A stretch of DNA of 64,000 bases. Origin: Trichaptum fuscoviolaceum (taxonomy: Eukaryota > Basidiomycota > Agaricomycetes > Hymenochaetales > Trichaptaceae). Positions 31,550 to 44,582 of this stretch are shown here, in pieces. The stretch's first letter is position 1. Each line of letters starts with the position of its first letter. Position numbers and translations under genes: made by a program. The notes beneath the pieces were generated by a model that worked only from the letters and a program-made list of their open reading frames with translations, was not told the DNA's origin and ran no database searches. The stretch spans positions 372,001-436,000 of the forward strand of contig CAJSYZ010000011.1 of NCBI GenBank assembly GCA_910574455.1, given 5' to 3'.

Positions 31550-32998
31550 TATGTAGCAGGGAAATTTGAACGTGTCGGATAGTATCGGGTTTTCAGAATG
31601 AGATAGACTGTAACTTGAACCAGATGTACGATCATGATTGCAACTGCCCATAGTACTGTAGCCCTTCCTATACATTTTCACATAGTACATATTGCTTTTT
31701 ACTTTGTATACCACTAGTGCTAGTTATAGTTTGGTGAACACCCAGGGAATGGGTGTGCTGGATAGCATGAGCAACACCTGTCATACTATAATGATGATGA
31801 TGATGAACGAGCCTGAGCTTGAAGTCTCAATACATGCACAGTAGTAGTAGTAGTTGGCAGTAATGAGTGGCGGCTTCGACTTCTATACTGAATCTGCTGA
31901 TGAACTTATCTTGTACTTGCCATTTTACTTAAACTGTGCACGCTCGTGCTTAAATCTCACTTGAGCCTGGCTTGGCGCCTGATGTACAACTTCCCTCCTT
32001 ATGCACTGATTTCGTCCTGAAACACCGTGTTCTAAGGCCATCAGGCAGCCAGGCAACGCTTCAGGTAGGCATGGCATTGCTTCATCCCATTTAAGGAAGC
32101 TTCAGGACGCGCCAGGACGCGCCAGTCGCCGTAAGCAGACGGAAGTTTCCCTGATGTACTACCCGTGGGAACTTACTCCAAAAATGAGATAATGCCGGGT
32201 CACGGTACCTCTTTGAGAGTGAATTTTTTTTAGGAGAAACATCATAGCATAGGGGCCGCTCTCAGACTCGGAAGAGAAGACAGACAGTCCAGGCCTCAAT
32301 CATTGGGCACGTGAGTACAAACTTTTTGCTTTAGACGAGCGTAACATTAAAGCCGCCATAACCCTCACTACCTACGGTGTTCGGGAATTCTAAGCATTTT
32401 ACACATGATATATCATATACAGCAGCACTATCAGTCAAGTTTATCTTATTCAGTTTAGATTTAGTGCGCATTACTATCCGTGACCTATGTAAACACATCA
32501 GAAATCAAATGCCTCAAATGGTGGCGTTTATGCCAACGTGGATGATTCTGCGACTGTGCATCAGGAACAGTTACACGGTTATAGAGAAGTAGAGTGAACA
32601 ATACCCACTCATCAGCTGAGCTCAGCCAGTTTGCTGTTTCTGGGAACATTGTGGCTAGAAAACAGTATCAAACACTGCAAGACTATCTAGGGGTCACCGG
32701 AACACGTACCCATGCGACGATATATGCCTTCGATCAACAGTGCCCTTATCCACGAAAACACTGGACTCAGTTTTCCTGCCTTTACTTCTTTACTCACGAC
32801 GTGGTAATGTGGAACTCTAATACAGGAGAAGACTCAGTTATTGCTTCCAAAACGAAACGAGTAAAATGCCTACATGTGGGTATATGTCTGACACGCGTTC
32901 TCGATCTTCCTGATGGTGATGCGGTGCGCTTCAGGGTCTAATTCTTTCTCAAGCTGACAGATATGGCTAATGACTTCTTCGACCTAAAGAGAGTTTGC
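31550..32998. other. Intergenic
   Basis: No gene is supported. It contains an ATG/ATGATG microsatellite near 31790, AGT repeats near 31840, and a short direct repeat of CAGGACGCGC at about 32103-32125. A small open stretch at 32594-32941 shows no family features. Confidence 0.45.
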
Positions 32999-35900
32999 TC
33001 AGCCACCATGCTTTGCTCCAGTCATCAGATCAATTGCAACCTTAACGTCGAAGTCATCTCTGAAACCGAGGCAATAGGTAACGCCATAGAAACCTGAAAA
33101 GGCATTAGCATCAGGCTATGAAACTAGTCCGAGTAGACCGACCTTGTATCGTGCGCACTTTCGTGACCTGATATCTATCCTCTAAGCCAATATGTGCAAT
33201 GGGAATCATTCGGACAGACAGGAAAATCTACACGCGTCAGGATTTAATATAGAACAGAAACGGACAGTAAGGAGCGATACTTACGACAATGCGAGGTAAA
33301 GCGGGCCATTGCCTAACGAAGCCTATGAACGAGTGCGGAACACCTTGTCCAGGTGTTAATTTATGGAAAATTGCACAGCTTTCGATTCTAACTAGCTCCC
33401 TCTTTTCTTCCACCATTTCCGAAGCCGCGTCATCCTTCTCGAAGCTCACCTTCGGAGACGCGTGTGCCACGTAATAGAGTGCTGCGGCCTGCGCCTGTGC
33501 GTGGGCATCTGTATACTCAGTGTGCAGTTCGTCCGCAATATCTCCATTCATCGTTGTGGTTTGTGACATCAGATAATCGTTTTCATCTTCAGCCAATGAA
33601 ATAAAATGCCGCAAGTTCTTCCTGTTTGCACCGTCGAACGCATCTTCAAGTCCCTGAGCAGAAAAATATTATGTACCTAATACCGCGCAGTTGACGAAGG
33701 AAATTCTTACCTTTGCCCACGTCCAGAATGTCATCAAAGCAAGCCTTGAATTGATCGTCAAATAAGCAAATTGGAAAGCATTGCGCTGGGAGAACTCACA
33801 GGATACAGCCGAACATAAGAGGCACCCAAGCGCCCTCAGGCACCTTTCTATAAGAAGCACCCCAAAACAACCCGTCCAGGAACCCGAAGAAGATGAAGAA
33901 TGCGATAGCAAGGATGATAGATTCGTGCTTGACTAGCTTAATCTGGAACGCAATAAGGGTCGTCGTCGCGATCATAACAGTGGCGACTGCAAATCTGTCC
34001 TCATGTAAGTCATCGTTTTAGAAATGATATTGCAATGGACATACCCGTAGGCATTGGATAAAGACGTTGAATTCTTGAAACAAGCGACAACGACGACGGT
34101 GGCCACCAATACTGCAAAGGGTATGAATTATTGCTGCATGTCAAACTTTCTTGGCCTAGCTTACAGATCCAGTTGACGATAGGCACGTATATCTGGCCCT
34201 GAATAGTCTCCGATGTGTAGATCATCTTGACCCTATAGCCATGCTTTAGTACGCTATTCGAGGTAAATAATATTGAATATACACTTACGGAGGCAAACTG
34301 CGCATGTTCACTACCTGTTGAACCTGGTTGTAATAGGTATCCTCAGCTAAAGACATATTACGCAGTTAGGCAACACGTACGAGACTGAATGTCGCGCTAA
34401 TCATTGCTTGAGATGCAATTATCTAGATGTAGCCATTAACGAGACAAATCAATTGCACTCAGATTTTCCTCACAGTTGCAAGAATAGCGAAGACATATAA
34501 TATCCTATAGGAATAATTAGAGAATACGTATACTGCTATGATTTCGGACCGTGACGTACCAAAAAAGCACTCCGTTCTGTGGTCCAGGTATGGTGAGGTA
34601 AAAGACATTTGAGATGACTGCCTCGCCATCTACAGCCAGACGAGCACCTTGACCAAGATACGCCAGGATGAGGCACGGGTATACGAATCCGCCAAATGCA
34701 ATCTACAGGTGATCGAATTTTATTACATGTCCTGAGCAAGTTTAAGATGAGGGAAAAAGCGAACCTGGATAGATGCCGCATTGAATTGACCCAGGCTGAA
34801 GAAAACCTCAGATCTTTTCAGCTCATTCGGAAGTTCGAATTATGCACTTACTTTGCAAATAGAGCTTCACATCCCGTAATAGCGAGCAGGACACCTCCTA
34901 AAAGGTCGTAATCACGAGTCCTCTTGAAGACTGATTGGCTCGATGTCACCGACCGTGATCGGCAAGAATAACCATTTGCACTCACAGAGCACAGTACGAG
35001 AGGGATCAAACGCTCTAAATATCCCAGGGAATTTCACAATATTGACAATGCCAGTGATACCCAGTAGAGACAGCCAAATGAATGTGACTACATAGTAGAA
35101 GAGTATTAGTAACCGTTAACGGACAGTAAACGGAGGACAGTAAACGGAAGTTTCCCGTACTCGGAGCGAAGGTGAACGCAAGCCTTGACGTTCCAAAGCG
35201 TTGAACAAGGAATAGAACAACGATGATCGCCTGAGCGAATTGTTATAATGACGTTCGAATTCTGGTTGTAGTTTTGTGAGACTTACTATCGAGATAGGGA
35301 CAACGTCATGCGAAACGGACGGCTTTGCAACCGCGATACCCGCTACAGCACTTGTCACGGAAACCGCTGGTGTAAGGACACCATCAGCCATAGTCAAACT
35401 GGTGCCAAATAATGCCTAAAGGTAAGGAATTAGCCCATCCTACACGAGTAGCCGCGAGTGGACCTACGCAAATAAGCATTGGCCAGCGTATTTTCTCCAT
35501 GATCGATGACTCTTTCAGGCTCTTTCCAGAGACCACTGTTTCTCCGGTGAGGGTACGATCAGAGTCGATGTCGTGCGGGTTTGGAGGATATAAGCCATGA
35601 AAGAGCGCGAATGTTCCTCCCTCCCCTACGATGAAAAGTCCACTAGTATTAATCCCACAATGTCCAACAAGAGTCACGAACATCAACATACCTTCGCTTG
35701 TTCCAAACCGCAAACAGATAACAACCTGAAGAAGAGTGATAAATCTCGAAACTTGAAAATATGAGGGTAACCGTACATATTTGAGTAAAGGCAGCAACGT
35801 TAAGCTCCAGACTATAGCGCTGACGCCGCCAATGACATCCTCTTCTGACGGGACAGGACCACCGGGAGGCCAGATGCCATTTAGCACGTACAACGGTGAG

Positions 35901-36096
35901 GTCCCTATGTCACTGTAAATAATCCCTGCAGTTAGAGAAGAATCAGTCGACGACAGTTCAGCACACCTCAAAGCCCGTGCTTACCGAGTGTCTGAAAAGC
36001 CGTCGCAAATAAGAGAAAACCTGTAAGCTTAGGGGCGCGTCTTATTACATTCAAGCGCTCCTTCTTCTCGTCTGCGCTCGCAGTTGTAAACGACAT
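32999..36096 (-). CDS. HAK1: HAK/KUP-family potassium transporter
   Basis: The gene has many exons on the minus strand. It starts at ATG 36096 (MSFTTASADEKKER); exon 1 ends at 35985 and the next exon begins with the family signature GIIYSDIGTSPLYVLNGIWP. Later blocks are GEGGTFALFHGLYPPN, LTMADGVLTPAVSVTSAVAG, VVLFLVQRFGTSRLAFTFAP, WLSLLGITGIVNI, GGVLLAITGCEALFA, YLGQGARL, the SETIQGQIYVPIVNW loop, and NAYGFAVATVMIATT. The C-terminal cytoplasmic part ends with GFYGVTYCLGFRDDFDVKV and a stop at 32999. Members take up K+ across the plasma membrane by symport; transport here is inferred from the family. I saw no frame break in the core. Intron sequence near 35105-35150 holds a short tandem of CGTTTACTGTCC-type units. 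Confidence 0.9.
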
Positions 36097-38007
36097 ACAG
36101 AAACTAAGCTCGAGAAGTCGAAGAGAGGGATTGACAAGAAGAGGAAGAGGGGGCAATTATAACAAGAAGCCACCAAAGCCTAGAAGCTAATGATCTTAGA
36201 GCCCAGAGCTTCTGGTAGCCTTAGTTTTCATGGGAAACCGAGCGGAGGATCATAATCGCAATCAGACATCGGATGTTTGAAAGGAGGCCCGACCGCTATC
36301 GAGGAATGGCGAAAAAGCCGCTGACCTAGCAAAACGACCATTTTATCATTGAAGTCAGCGGACAAGCGCCACCAACTCATTGAAAGGGGGAAAAGTAACA
36401 AACAGTGGGGAGCATGCCTGGTTCCGCACAGGCCATTGGGCCGCGCTAGCGAAAAGAACGCAAAACTCGGATGTCCTCCGAGAGTCCGAGACTGACCATA
36501 ACCGGGGACAAGTAATAGACATGCGTGTAGAAGAAGACGCAAGTGTAGCATGCGAGAGTCTTTCATTTATAAGAGAGTCCTATTCGTTTTGAAGAGAAAG
36601 AAAATGAAGTAGGCATCATGACTGATGATTGGCTATGAATTTGAAGAGTTCTGGTGTAGCCCCTTTCACGAGAAATCACTTACTCCTGGAGTGCCGTACT
36701 TCGGTACGCAACGACAAATAGTCTCGAAAGTCAACATCTCCAATTACATGATGCATCCAACGCCATAAGCATATTCAAGTAACCATAGGACCATTTTTGC
36801 TTTCAGTAGTGTCGCGTTCAAGTTACGGAGGCAAACTTAAGGCCTCGGATTGATATCCTTCGTTATGATGCAGTCATAGAATGAAAGAGCAGGAGGCTCG
36901 GTTTACGAAGCCGAGATCGGAATGGATGGAGAGATAGAGTTTACTGGCAGGAGGGCGAGGGTGGAAGACTGGATGGAAGACTCGGCAGTCTGGAGACTGA
37001 GTTAGTCTCGACACAACTTGAATTACGTAATTATACCTCAAGCTTTAAAACCAACTTGTTTGCGCCGGGCCAGCTGTCTCCAGTCTGTCTTTCTACGTCG
37101 ACATTTCGCATTTATCGCCGCTCATCTGATCATTTCCGAGAAAATTTATCTCCGACTCATAAATTCCATTGACGATCTAAAACGCTGCAGTCTTTGAAGT
37201 AACGTATGTACGTCTGGCACGGACCACAAGCATACTGGAGTCGACTCTGCAGCTGCGCCAGAATAGAGTGACCCTGTCAAATTCAAACCAAAAGGGACAT
37301 CTGCTTCGTACTACAGATATAGCGATTTAGCTCTGGACAAATGTGACGGGAATATCTACTTTATAACCCCGCGTTATATATAACTCTATCGGATTCTTCG
37401 GGACACGACATCCGAGTCCGAGTCAATGTGTGTGCCATTTCTTCAATCATTTCTATCATTTGTCTTAATCATCGCCGACTGCGAGCCAGCGACTGTCGGT
37501 GGGATACAATGCCATATCTTCGGTATGTAAAATTGCTTCACCGCCCTTAAACGGATGCGACTGAGCTTTCGGCACGTTCAAGTTTGTCAAACTTCATGTC
37601 TGCTCCCGCGCCCATTAAATCGTTTGACTGATCGTGCCTGCTGGGGTCTATCGGACTTCCTATTGAAGTTGGGCGTTTCTCCATATAAACAATGACACCA
37701 CAAGCTCACGGCACAGCATTCGGTCTTTGCGTTGCAGCCTCGTACGAATGACGAGACGTAACACCCAGTCTTATCAGCAAAGTCGACCTTTCTCCGCCCA
37801 TCTAATGATCGGAATATATACGAAGACTGCGGCTGCGACTTCTATCCTAAGAATAATAAGGTTCTGTTGATGTGCTCGATGCTACCGCGCGGTGTATCAT
37901 CGTTGAGCGCGGTATAGATATTCATGACGACCGGTATAAGATCTCCTTCATTCCATCATGCTATTGGTCACTCATAGCTTTTCATAGAGACCTCCAGACT
38001 CGCCATA
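36097..38007. other. Intergenic between divergent genes
   Basis: No gene is supported between the divergent transporter and arrestin-like starts. Open stretches near 36228-36592 show no coding features. TCCGAGTCCGAGTCA words occur at about 37410. Confidence 0.45.
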
Positions 38008-39400
38008 ATGTCTAACGTGCCTCCCGCTTCACTGGCTTCCTTCGACGACCACTTGACGGAAGAGTTACCAACCGACCCGAGAGGGTATAAGCAGCACGTC
38101 TTCTTGAACCTAGATGGGGATAAGCGCCCTTATCTCAAGCTCAAGCTTCTCAGCACTGCCGAGTCGAACAGTCTGCCCAATTACGCTGGCAGTGACACTC
38201 CCATCCAAGGCTCTGTCGAGCTAGACCCTAAGAAGCCTACGGACGTTAAGTCTGTGAAAGTGATAGTATGTGCACCCTCCGGCTGTGGTATATGATCTCA
38301 CACGGTACAGTTCAAAGGTTTGATTGTGAACTCCGAGCTCGATGTGAGGCCCTTCATAGAGCGAGAGGAGGTGTTATTGAGCGAGAAGACCGAAATCGAT
38401 GGATTACGGAGTTTCCCTTTCTCATTATCTATACCAGGGACATTGATATTCGACGATAAGAAGGCCGCAGCCTTAGGCTTTAATCTCAAACCAGACACGG
38501 CATATCCGCTCCCGCCTTCTCTCAGAAGTACGACATTTAGCACGATGATTGACTACGTCGTATCGTTGGAAGTCAAGTATGGTTCTTTTTTCAAACCTGA
38601 CGACAGGCGAGTTAGGTCTATCAGAAACTTCGAAGAAAACCTAGCTAACACCTCTTCGCTAGCATCTCTACCGTGATCGGCTACTCGCCTAATAATCTGA
38701 GCTTTGAGACAAACACAAACGACGGTGAAACCTCTGGATGGGCAGACTTCGAGTCAAAACTTGAGGGAACTGCATCTGACAAGAGGAAAGTGGAGGTTGT
38801 TTGCAAGGTGAGTTTTTGACCTTCGATCTTCGTTTATTTTATGTCTAACTCTGCTAAAGCTTTCTCTGCCGGCTCCGGTGCGTAATATTTCTAACAATTC
38901 ACTCCAGCTGGCATGAGTCTGATTTTGGCCACTTCAAGGTCATATTCAAACGTGGCACCACCGTTCCCATCCGCTTGACGTTATCGTCCTCCGATGTCGA
39001 AGCTCTGGACCTCCTCGCTCAACCGGACGTCCCAATCGCCGAGCTCACGTTCAGGTTACAGCCCATACCAGGCGCACAAAGTACTGGGTCTGCTCTCTCC
39101 TGGCGGAAGCTGCAAGAAATTCCCAGAGTTGTTTGGAGCAACAAGAAAGAACTGGAATACGAGGAAGAGGACGACCTCTCGCGAACTCTAGAAGGTCAAA
39201 TCGATATCCCAGTGAATACCCAGGCCTCATTCTCGTTTGGTGCCTTAGTTGTATATGTGAGTACGGTTGTACGACTGCGTTTTGTTGTTCGAGCTCACGC
39301 GCTTTTTTAGTATACGTTCGATCTCATCCCTTTGAAGACCACGGGCTTCGACCCCTCTCCTAGGGATTTCCTCTTCCACCTCCCTGTTTCCATCTTGTAA
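38008..39400 (+). CDS. Arrestin-like protein
   Basis: A multi-exon gene starting at ATG 38008 (MSNVPPASLASFDD) and ending at 39400. The N-terminal arrestin fold is indicated by IQGSVELDPKKPTDVKSVKV and the following KGLIVNSE. Next come FPFSLSIPGTLIF, YPLPPSLR and YVVSLEVKYG, and the C-terminal lobe (VPIRLTLSSSDVEALDLL, AELTFRLQPIPGA). Fungal arrestin-like proteins serve as trafficking adaptors for membrane proteins, but no PY ubiquitin-ligase motif is obvious here. Introns are seen near 38265-38313, 38614-38662, 38807-38860, 38890-38910 and 39257-39309. Two joins need unusual donors (GTCTAT at about 38614, and possibly a GC donor near 38891), so the exact protein is uncertain there. Confidence 0.75.
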
Positions 39401-39556
39401 CATAATAACAGTGGATGTGTATATGTACTTTCATCTGCTATTCTTTTCATATTTCTTGAAGGGACAAAAGGTGAAACCTTAAAGCGCACAAGTCGACATC
39501 GTTAGAAACCTAAGCTATTGGAGGAAGAGAAAAGTACAGTAATATTGTTCAAAAAT

Positions 39557-39642
39557 GTTTCAGCCAAGAATTGAACTTGGAACCTTCTGTGTAACGAAAT
39601 ACAATTGTTAGACAGAAATCATAACCGCTAGACCACTGAAAC
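39557..39642 (-). tRNA. tRNA-Val (anticodon AAC) with 14-nt intron
   Basis: On the minus strand the sequence folds as a full cloverleaf. The acceptor stem is GTTTCAG/CTGAAAC (7 of 7 pairs). Box A is TGGTCTAGCGGTTA and the anticodon stem is TCTGT/ACAGA. The loop reads C-T-AAC-A, then a 14-nt intron (ATTGTATTTCGTTA) at the standard place after base 37. The T-arm is CCAAG-TTCAATT-CTTGG. A TTTTT terminator follows directly (plus-strand A-run before 39557). No CCA is encoded, as expected in eukaryotes. Mature length is 72 nt. Confidence 0.93.
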
Positions 39643-40695
39643 GATATCCTTAACTGTTAAATTTACGAATATAAGTAGTCCAGGAAATGTTGATCAGCTT
39701 TACTTATGGACTTATGATCGACAACTTGAAGGTGTATGTGTGTTGTGTTAAAACCACCTATTTACGGGCATTGGCGGTTATAGTTCCCGATGATAAACCA
39801 TAATCTCCGGCATCATCCTTGTTAATGAACGGATATTACTCAGAAACACCAGAGTTGAATGAATATTAGTCTTTGTTGGGCGTCTAAAGAACCCCTTCAA
39901 CCTTGTACCTTCTTCATCCTGTCAATATTTTTCGGTTGGAGAATCCGGTCAGTGATCAATCAGACTCCCTGTTACCATCTGACTTGCCGGTGGTAGCTCA
40001 CGCTAGAATTTGAGGCTGCTTGATGAGATGAAAGGACTACTAACTCGGTTGTAAACGGTTGTGGAACTTCTCCCGCAAGCGACATTGATCATCCCTTTGC
40101 CCCAGTAAGGTAATAGTATGTACGTGTACGTGCCATCATCGCATCTCGGATACCTGTCATGATTAATGCTGTATGGTCATCTATCAATCGATAATTGGTG
40201 AAGATCACCGGACGTTCGAAAAACACCTTTGCACCGCAGTGACGTACCGCACGTTCTTTGTGGGTGGTTTCTTAGCTTCTGCCAGTGAAGAGCAAACAAG
40301 CAAAAGCAAATGCTCACATTCTTCGACCGAAAGGAGTTTTCCGTAGGAGAGCTATAGCCGCTATAGAAACACTTCCATATTGAGCGCCGCGCTGGTGCAG
40401 CTGACAATACGGATAAATACTGATAACTTGAGTACTGATGAACACAGATGGAAATTAACTTCTGATGAGAAGCAAGTAATTATTTTTGTTGGAGAACTTC
40501 ATCTAGTACGGTTCGACTCTTTTCCCGATCTTTCTAGTTCATCCTCTCTGTTCCGGATGTCGTTCACAACTGTTTAGAAGAGCACCAAGCCCTTAAGTTA
40601 TGCTACGCCGGACCGATGATCATCTTTGGGCTCAGAACGGACGATAATCCCGAGGATACAATCTGGACGCTGACAGCTCTAAGCCTCCCTGGGGC
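39643..40695. other. Intergenic
   Basis: No gene is seen. This is the upstream region of the small secreted protein gene at 40760. Confidence 0.45.
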
Positions 40696-40701
40696 TATAA
40701 A
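40696..40701 (+). promoter_or_regulatory. TATA box candidate
   Basis: TATAAA 59 bp before the ATG at 40760, a plausible core promoter for a strongly expressed secreted protein. Confidence 0.5.
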
Positions 40702-40759
40702 GCAAGCACACCAAAGTCTGTCATCTGCATTCCACTTCGATCCGCATCTAAGATAAACA

Positions 40760-41254
40760 ATGAAGCTCACCTTAGCTCTCAGCCACATCCTCACTCTTCT
40801 CGTAGTTTCAGTCTCCGCTGCCAAGCGTCCCGAAGGTGCGCCCGACGGCATATATCTGGAGATAGTGAGCGGCAATGGTACAACAATCATGGAATACGTT
40901 GGTCCAACACCATCGACAATCCCAGAACACAAACTTGACAGGCGCGCTGGCGTCGGTCCGCAATGTCAGAGTCCACTGATGGCTTTGAGCGACATCCAAG
41001 CAGCACAGGGCGGGCTTGCCAATTTCTTTGGAGGCGGCAATGCCTTCTATGCCAAGTCAGTGTCGAGTTACAGCGGCGGTGCAGTTGCATACGGGTGCAA
41101 CTACGGGAACGGACAAACGATGGACTCGAACACATTTAATGAGTTCATGAGCGATCTCGATGTCAACTGCGGCAACACGCACGCTGGCTACTACAACCAT
41201 CCAGACTGGAAGGCGTCGTACGGTCGCACCCAGTCTTCGCAGTCTTTCTGCTGA
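40760..41254 (+). CDS. Small secreted protein, Kex2-processed type, copy A
   Basis: A single-exon gene of 164 residues. A signal peptide (MKLTLALSHILTLLVVSVSA) is followed by a propeptide KRPEGAPDGIYLEIV with an N-glycosylation site (NGT). A dibasic DRR site near residue 60 could release a mature part of about 100 residues. The mature part is Gly/Asn/Ser-rich with NFFGGGNAFYAKSVSSYSGGAVAYGCNYGNGQ and has four cysteines, enough for two disulfides. I cannot assign a function. The paralogue at 47302-47802 keeps the signal, the dibasic site, all four cysteines and the C-terminal SFC end. It could be a secreted signal, a defence protein or an interaction effector. Confidence 0.85.
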   Translation: MKLTLALSHILTLLVVSVSAAKRPEGAPDGIYLEIVSGNGTTIMEYVGPTPSTIPEHKLDRRAGVGPQCQSPLMALSDIQAAQGGLANFFGGGNAFYAKSVSSYSGGAVAYGCNYGNGQTMDSNTFNEFMSDLDVNCGNTHAGYYNHPDWKASYGRTQSSQSFC

Positions 41255-41777
41255 AGCTCAGGTGAGCGAATACTCTTTTTCCCCTAAGAGTAGAGTAAAT
41301 TTCTGAGTATTGAATCAGGGCAACAACATACGATATACTATACGGACGTGAAGACGCTTACCGGCTTATAGGGTCCTAACCTTCTTTCTTTCTTTCATAA
41401 TTATGGGAACCTTGGTAGTTGACGATGATGTTCTGTAGACTTAGTCTTCTCCATATAGTTTAGGCAGGACACGATGTTGGTCACTTATTTGATGCCGAAG
41501 TCGGACAGATTTGAGTAAGAGCTTGAAGGATCATATGATAACTCGCGATGCATCTGTGATCCATATCTTGCTATAATGGTTGATACCGCAAAGAGATTAA
41601 TGGTAGATGAGCGAAGACATTACGTTATAAGTAGAAGATACGCAAATGATACAAGAACATCCTCGATGAAAAAAGTCCTACATAATCAACTCGTCAATCT
41701 ATCATCAGAATAAACACAGATCATTACGGGGTCGGAAGATCGTCACCAGTCAGTCGGTCATGTCCATTGATCACGGT
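41255..41777. other. Intergenic, convergent gene ends
   Basis: Nothing coding is seen. The two flanking genes converge here. Confidence 0.5.
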
Positions 41778-42982
41778 CTATCTCCTTGTCTCTCCTCCAA
41801 GCGGGACATGCTCCAGTCCCCAGCTCTCCGCCGAGTCGAACTCCGTTGCTTCTTCTTCAAAATTCTTGGCTGCATCGATGTCTTGAAGGCCAGTGCTTTC
41901 GCGGTGGCAACGTTGTCCATCACGGCTGACCACCCAGCCTCGCTCGCACCTGCGGACAGCACAGACGCCTCGCGTACACGAGACGTCCCTCACGCCGGGA
42001 AGAGATGTGCAATCCACGCCGAAGGTAAGCATGTCGTCCAGTGTGAGCGGAGCGGAGGGGAGTGTAAGAGGAATTGTACAGCCTCCGCCTATAGATTGTG
42101 AAATATAGAGGATCAGTATTTGTCTGTAAGCGAGATTATGAAGGTGGAGGGACGTACAAGACTCAAGATCATTCATCGTGTCGACACATTCCCAAGCAGT
42201 CCTGCTACCACCAAAAACACCGCACGCCTCCCATCCCGTCCTGCAACCTAAGCGTTCACCAAGCCTTCTTCCTACCGCATTCCTCCTTTCCTTCTTGACT
42301 ATGCCATCTATCCCACTCGTTTCCCTCTTTTCCCCCGCAACCCTTCCAAACAACTCCGGCTCTCGAACAAGCAGCCCCTCCAGGTCATTCGCGACAGCAC
42401 GCTTACTGCTACACGCCTTGAACTTTCCGCACACGCCGTTGCAAACCGTGTTCGGACTCTTGCATGCGCACGTCGTAGGATGCGATGCTGGAGAGGGCGT
42501 AAAGCCGTCCGTGCATGTGAAGCCACACGGATTTCCCAGTTTGCATACGGCAACACCATGATCAGGATAGGTACACGAGGAATGTGATGATGAGGAAGTT
42601 ATCTGTAACGAGATTAGTACGTGACTCACTTCAATTACTTACAGATTAAAAACTCACAAGCGTTACAAGTGCCTGAGTAGTGGCAGTTTGCCCTGCTAAA
42701 GCAGATGCTGAAACTGCGACAGGATTTGTCCCCATAAATGAACTGATCTGTGAAAGGCATAGACAAGCACCTGCGCAAAGAAAACATTTCAGGAGATATG
42801 TTACGCAATAAACCTTAAGCGCACTCACTGATGTGTCCGAAGTCAAAGCTGCTGCTTAATACAGGTAAAACGAGGTCTGCATTGATTGTCGCGCACTGGT
42901 CAACCGATACCAATGTTGCACGCGGCGAGAACGCTCTAGCCCCGATTGCGAACAACGCGACGCTCGCCAACACTGCACTCAT
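41778..42982 (-). CDS. PriA-like cysteine-rich secreted protein, copy 1
   Basis: The start at 42982 gives a signal peptide MSAVLASVALFAIGARAFS. Exons follow with CLCLSQISSFMG, then a cysteine-rich part (CGFTCTDGFTP, CACKSPNTVCNGVCGKF) and a linker with KR dibasic pairs. Then come the conserved block GVFGGSRTAWECVDTMNDLESCGGC and the C-terminal DCTSLPGVRDVSCTRGVCAVRRCERGWVVS. This order matches the basidiomycete PriA family, known from fruiting-body-expressed genes of mushrooms; its biochemical role is not established. Introns are short (for example about 42070-42160 and 42603-42655). The copy has an extended acidic C terminus. Two relatives lie at 48694-49600 and 50412-51566. Confidence 0.82.
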
Positions 42983-44582
42983 CGCTTTCCTGAAGAGACA
43001 GAAACGAACGCAAGAAGTTTTCCCGGCCTCGATGTGCAGGTTGACCGAACGACAATGCAATGTCGTATAGTTGAGATCGTGGTCGATTGAGAGGAAGGAG
43101 GGAGAGCACGGGTTAACGAAGGCGAGGCGCAAGCGTGTGTGCTGATCATTATACAATCGGCGGCCTAGATCCACATATCGCATTCGACCTGGTGCAGATT
43201 AGCGCTGCACCGGTATGGTATGGCACGTTTCCCCCAGCGGCGTACAACAACCGCCATGACATCAAACATGCTGTGCCTCCTCGCATCGAGGCACAAGTTC
43301 GACATCCCAATTGGTCCTTTCCTTCCTCCGTCGCAGAAGCAAATCATGATATGACCATGTCATTCAGTAAGTCAGGCCCAGGAGGGCCGCTGGCGATATA
43401 GCGGCGTAGACGTGATATCGAGGGCCGAATAACAGATTGTTGCTCGGCCACTGCGCAGCACAATGCAACGAGGCCTGCAAGGAACCTAATGGGGAGAAGG
43501 GCCGTCAATGTGGCGATAGAAGGTCACAGAGGAACAAAAACACAGCTTACCTTCAGGCCGATCAATCCTCCGTGTCCATACAAATCCTATGCTCAACGCA
43601 CATCTGAACTTAACGCTAAGAAACACAAGACAGGAAAGACTCGTGCAAATCTAACCCGAGTTCATGTAGATCCCCCGACGGAAGTATTTGGTCCGAAGTT
43701 TAGCGAACAGCAGTACCATGTCGAGCGTATCCTGTAGGAGAAGTAGGGCAATTAGGAAAATTTCATGTTAAACTAAAAGGTTGAACAGGACGAACCAGTG
43801 ATACTATTCGCAACAGCCATTAATTTTGTGTATAAATGCATAGGAACGTGTAATAAACGAGGACGAGCAAATGACGGTTTTTTTTGACAAACTTATGCCA
43901 TGAGTCCTCCTGCCAGCCTGAGTGCCAGTGGCTGTGCCAGCCTGAGTCACGGTGGTGGCAGTGATTGTGTGAATATGTGACGTCAGCAACACTGCCAGTG
44001 GCATCCGAACTTGAACTTGTGAACTTGCGTCTTCAGCCTGAGGTTCTTGAAACTCCTTTCCTCCCCATCCTGGACTCATAGAGAGTCTCGAATTCTGTGA
44101 GGCGATATCTAGCGAAGCTATACTCAGCATCAACCTCAGCTTACCGAACGGACACCTTCGCGAAATGTGTGACCTGTTTGCTGAGTTTACGGGCTTCGCG
44201 CCGTACAACAATACTTACTAATAGGACGGGTCATGATGCATTCGCTGTCAGTTTTTATCCATTTTACTTGCGTAGTATGCAGTTTTCTGCGATCTTTGAT
44301 CGATCAAAATCCTGCACGCAATTTGATATGAGAAGATAGTGTTTTTCTGCTGTCAAAACAGTGATGGACAGAATTCAGCGAAGGACGAGGCACCTTTCTT
44401 TCAATATCCGATTCTATCGGCAGTAGAGGCTTCCCACCGTCTGCTTCTTAATATTTTCAATCGATGCTTATATGATATACACGGTATATCTCCTCTGAAG
44501 TACGTGCCGCCGTCCTTCAACTCGACTCTACTTAAAGGAACCGTATGCACGATTGGAGTTTCCTGCACAACCAGACTTCGAC
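42983..44582. other. Intergenic
   Basis: No gene is supported. A cluster of CAGCCTGAGTGCCAGTGGC-like words lies at 43915-44045. Confidence 0.5.

Noticed and set aside
32594..32941. Open stretch of 115 codons on the plus strand
   Set aside because: No domain, no signal peptide, no splice context, and the base pattern resembles the non-coding flank.
36228..36566. Open stretch upstream of the potassium transporter
   Set aside because: Composition is not protein-like and it lies in the promoter region between divergent genes.
43489..43737. Open stretch of 82 codons
   Set aside because: No conserved pattern or splice context; it is probably chance.
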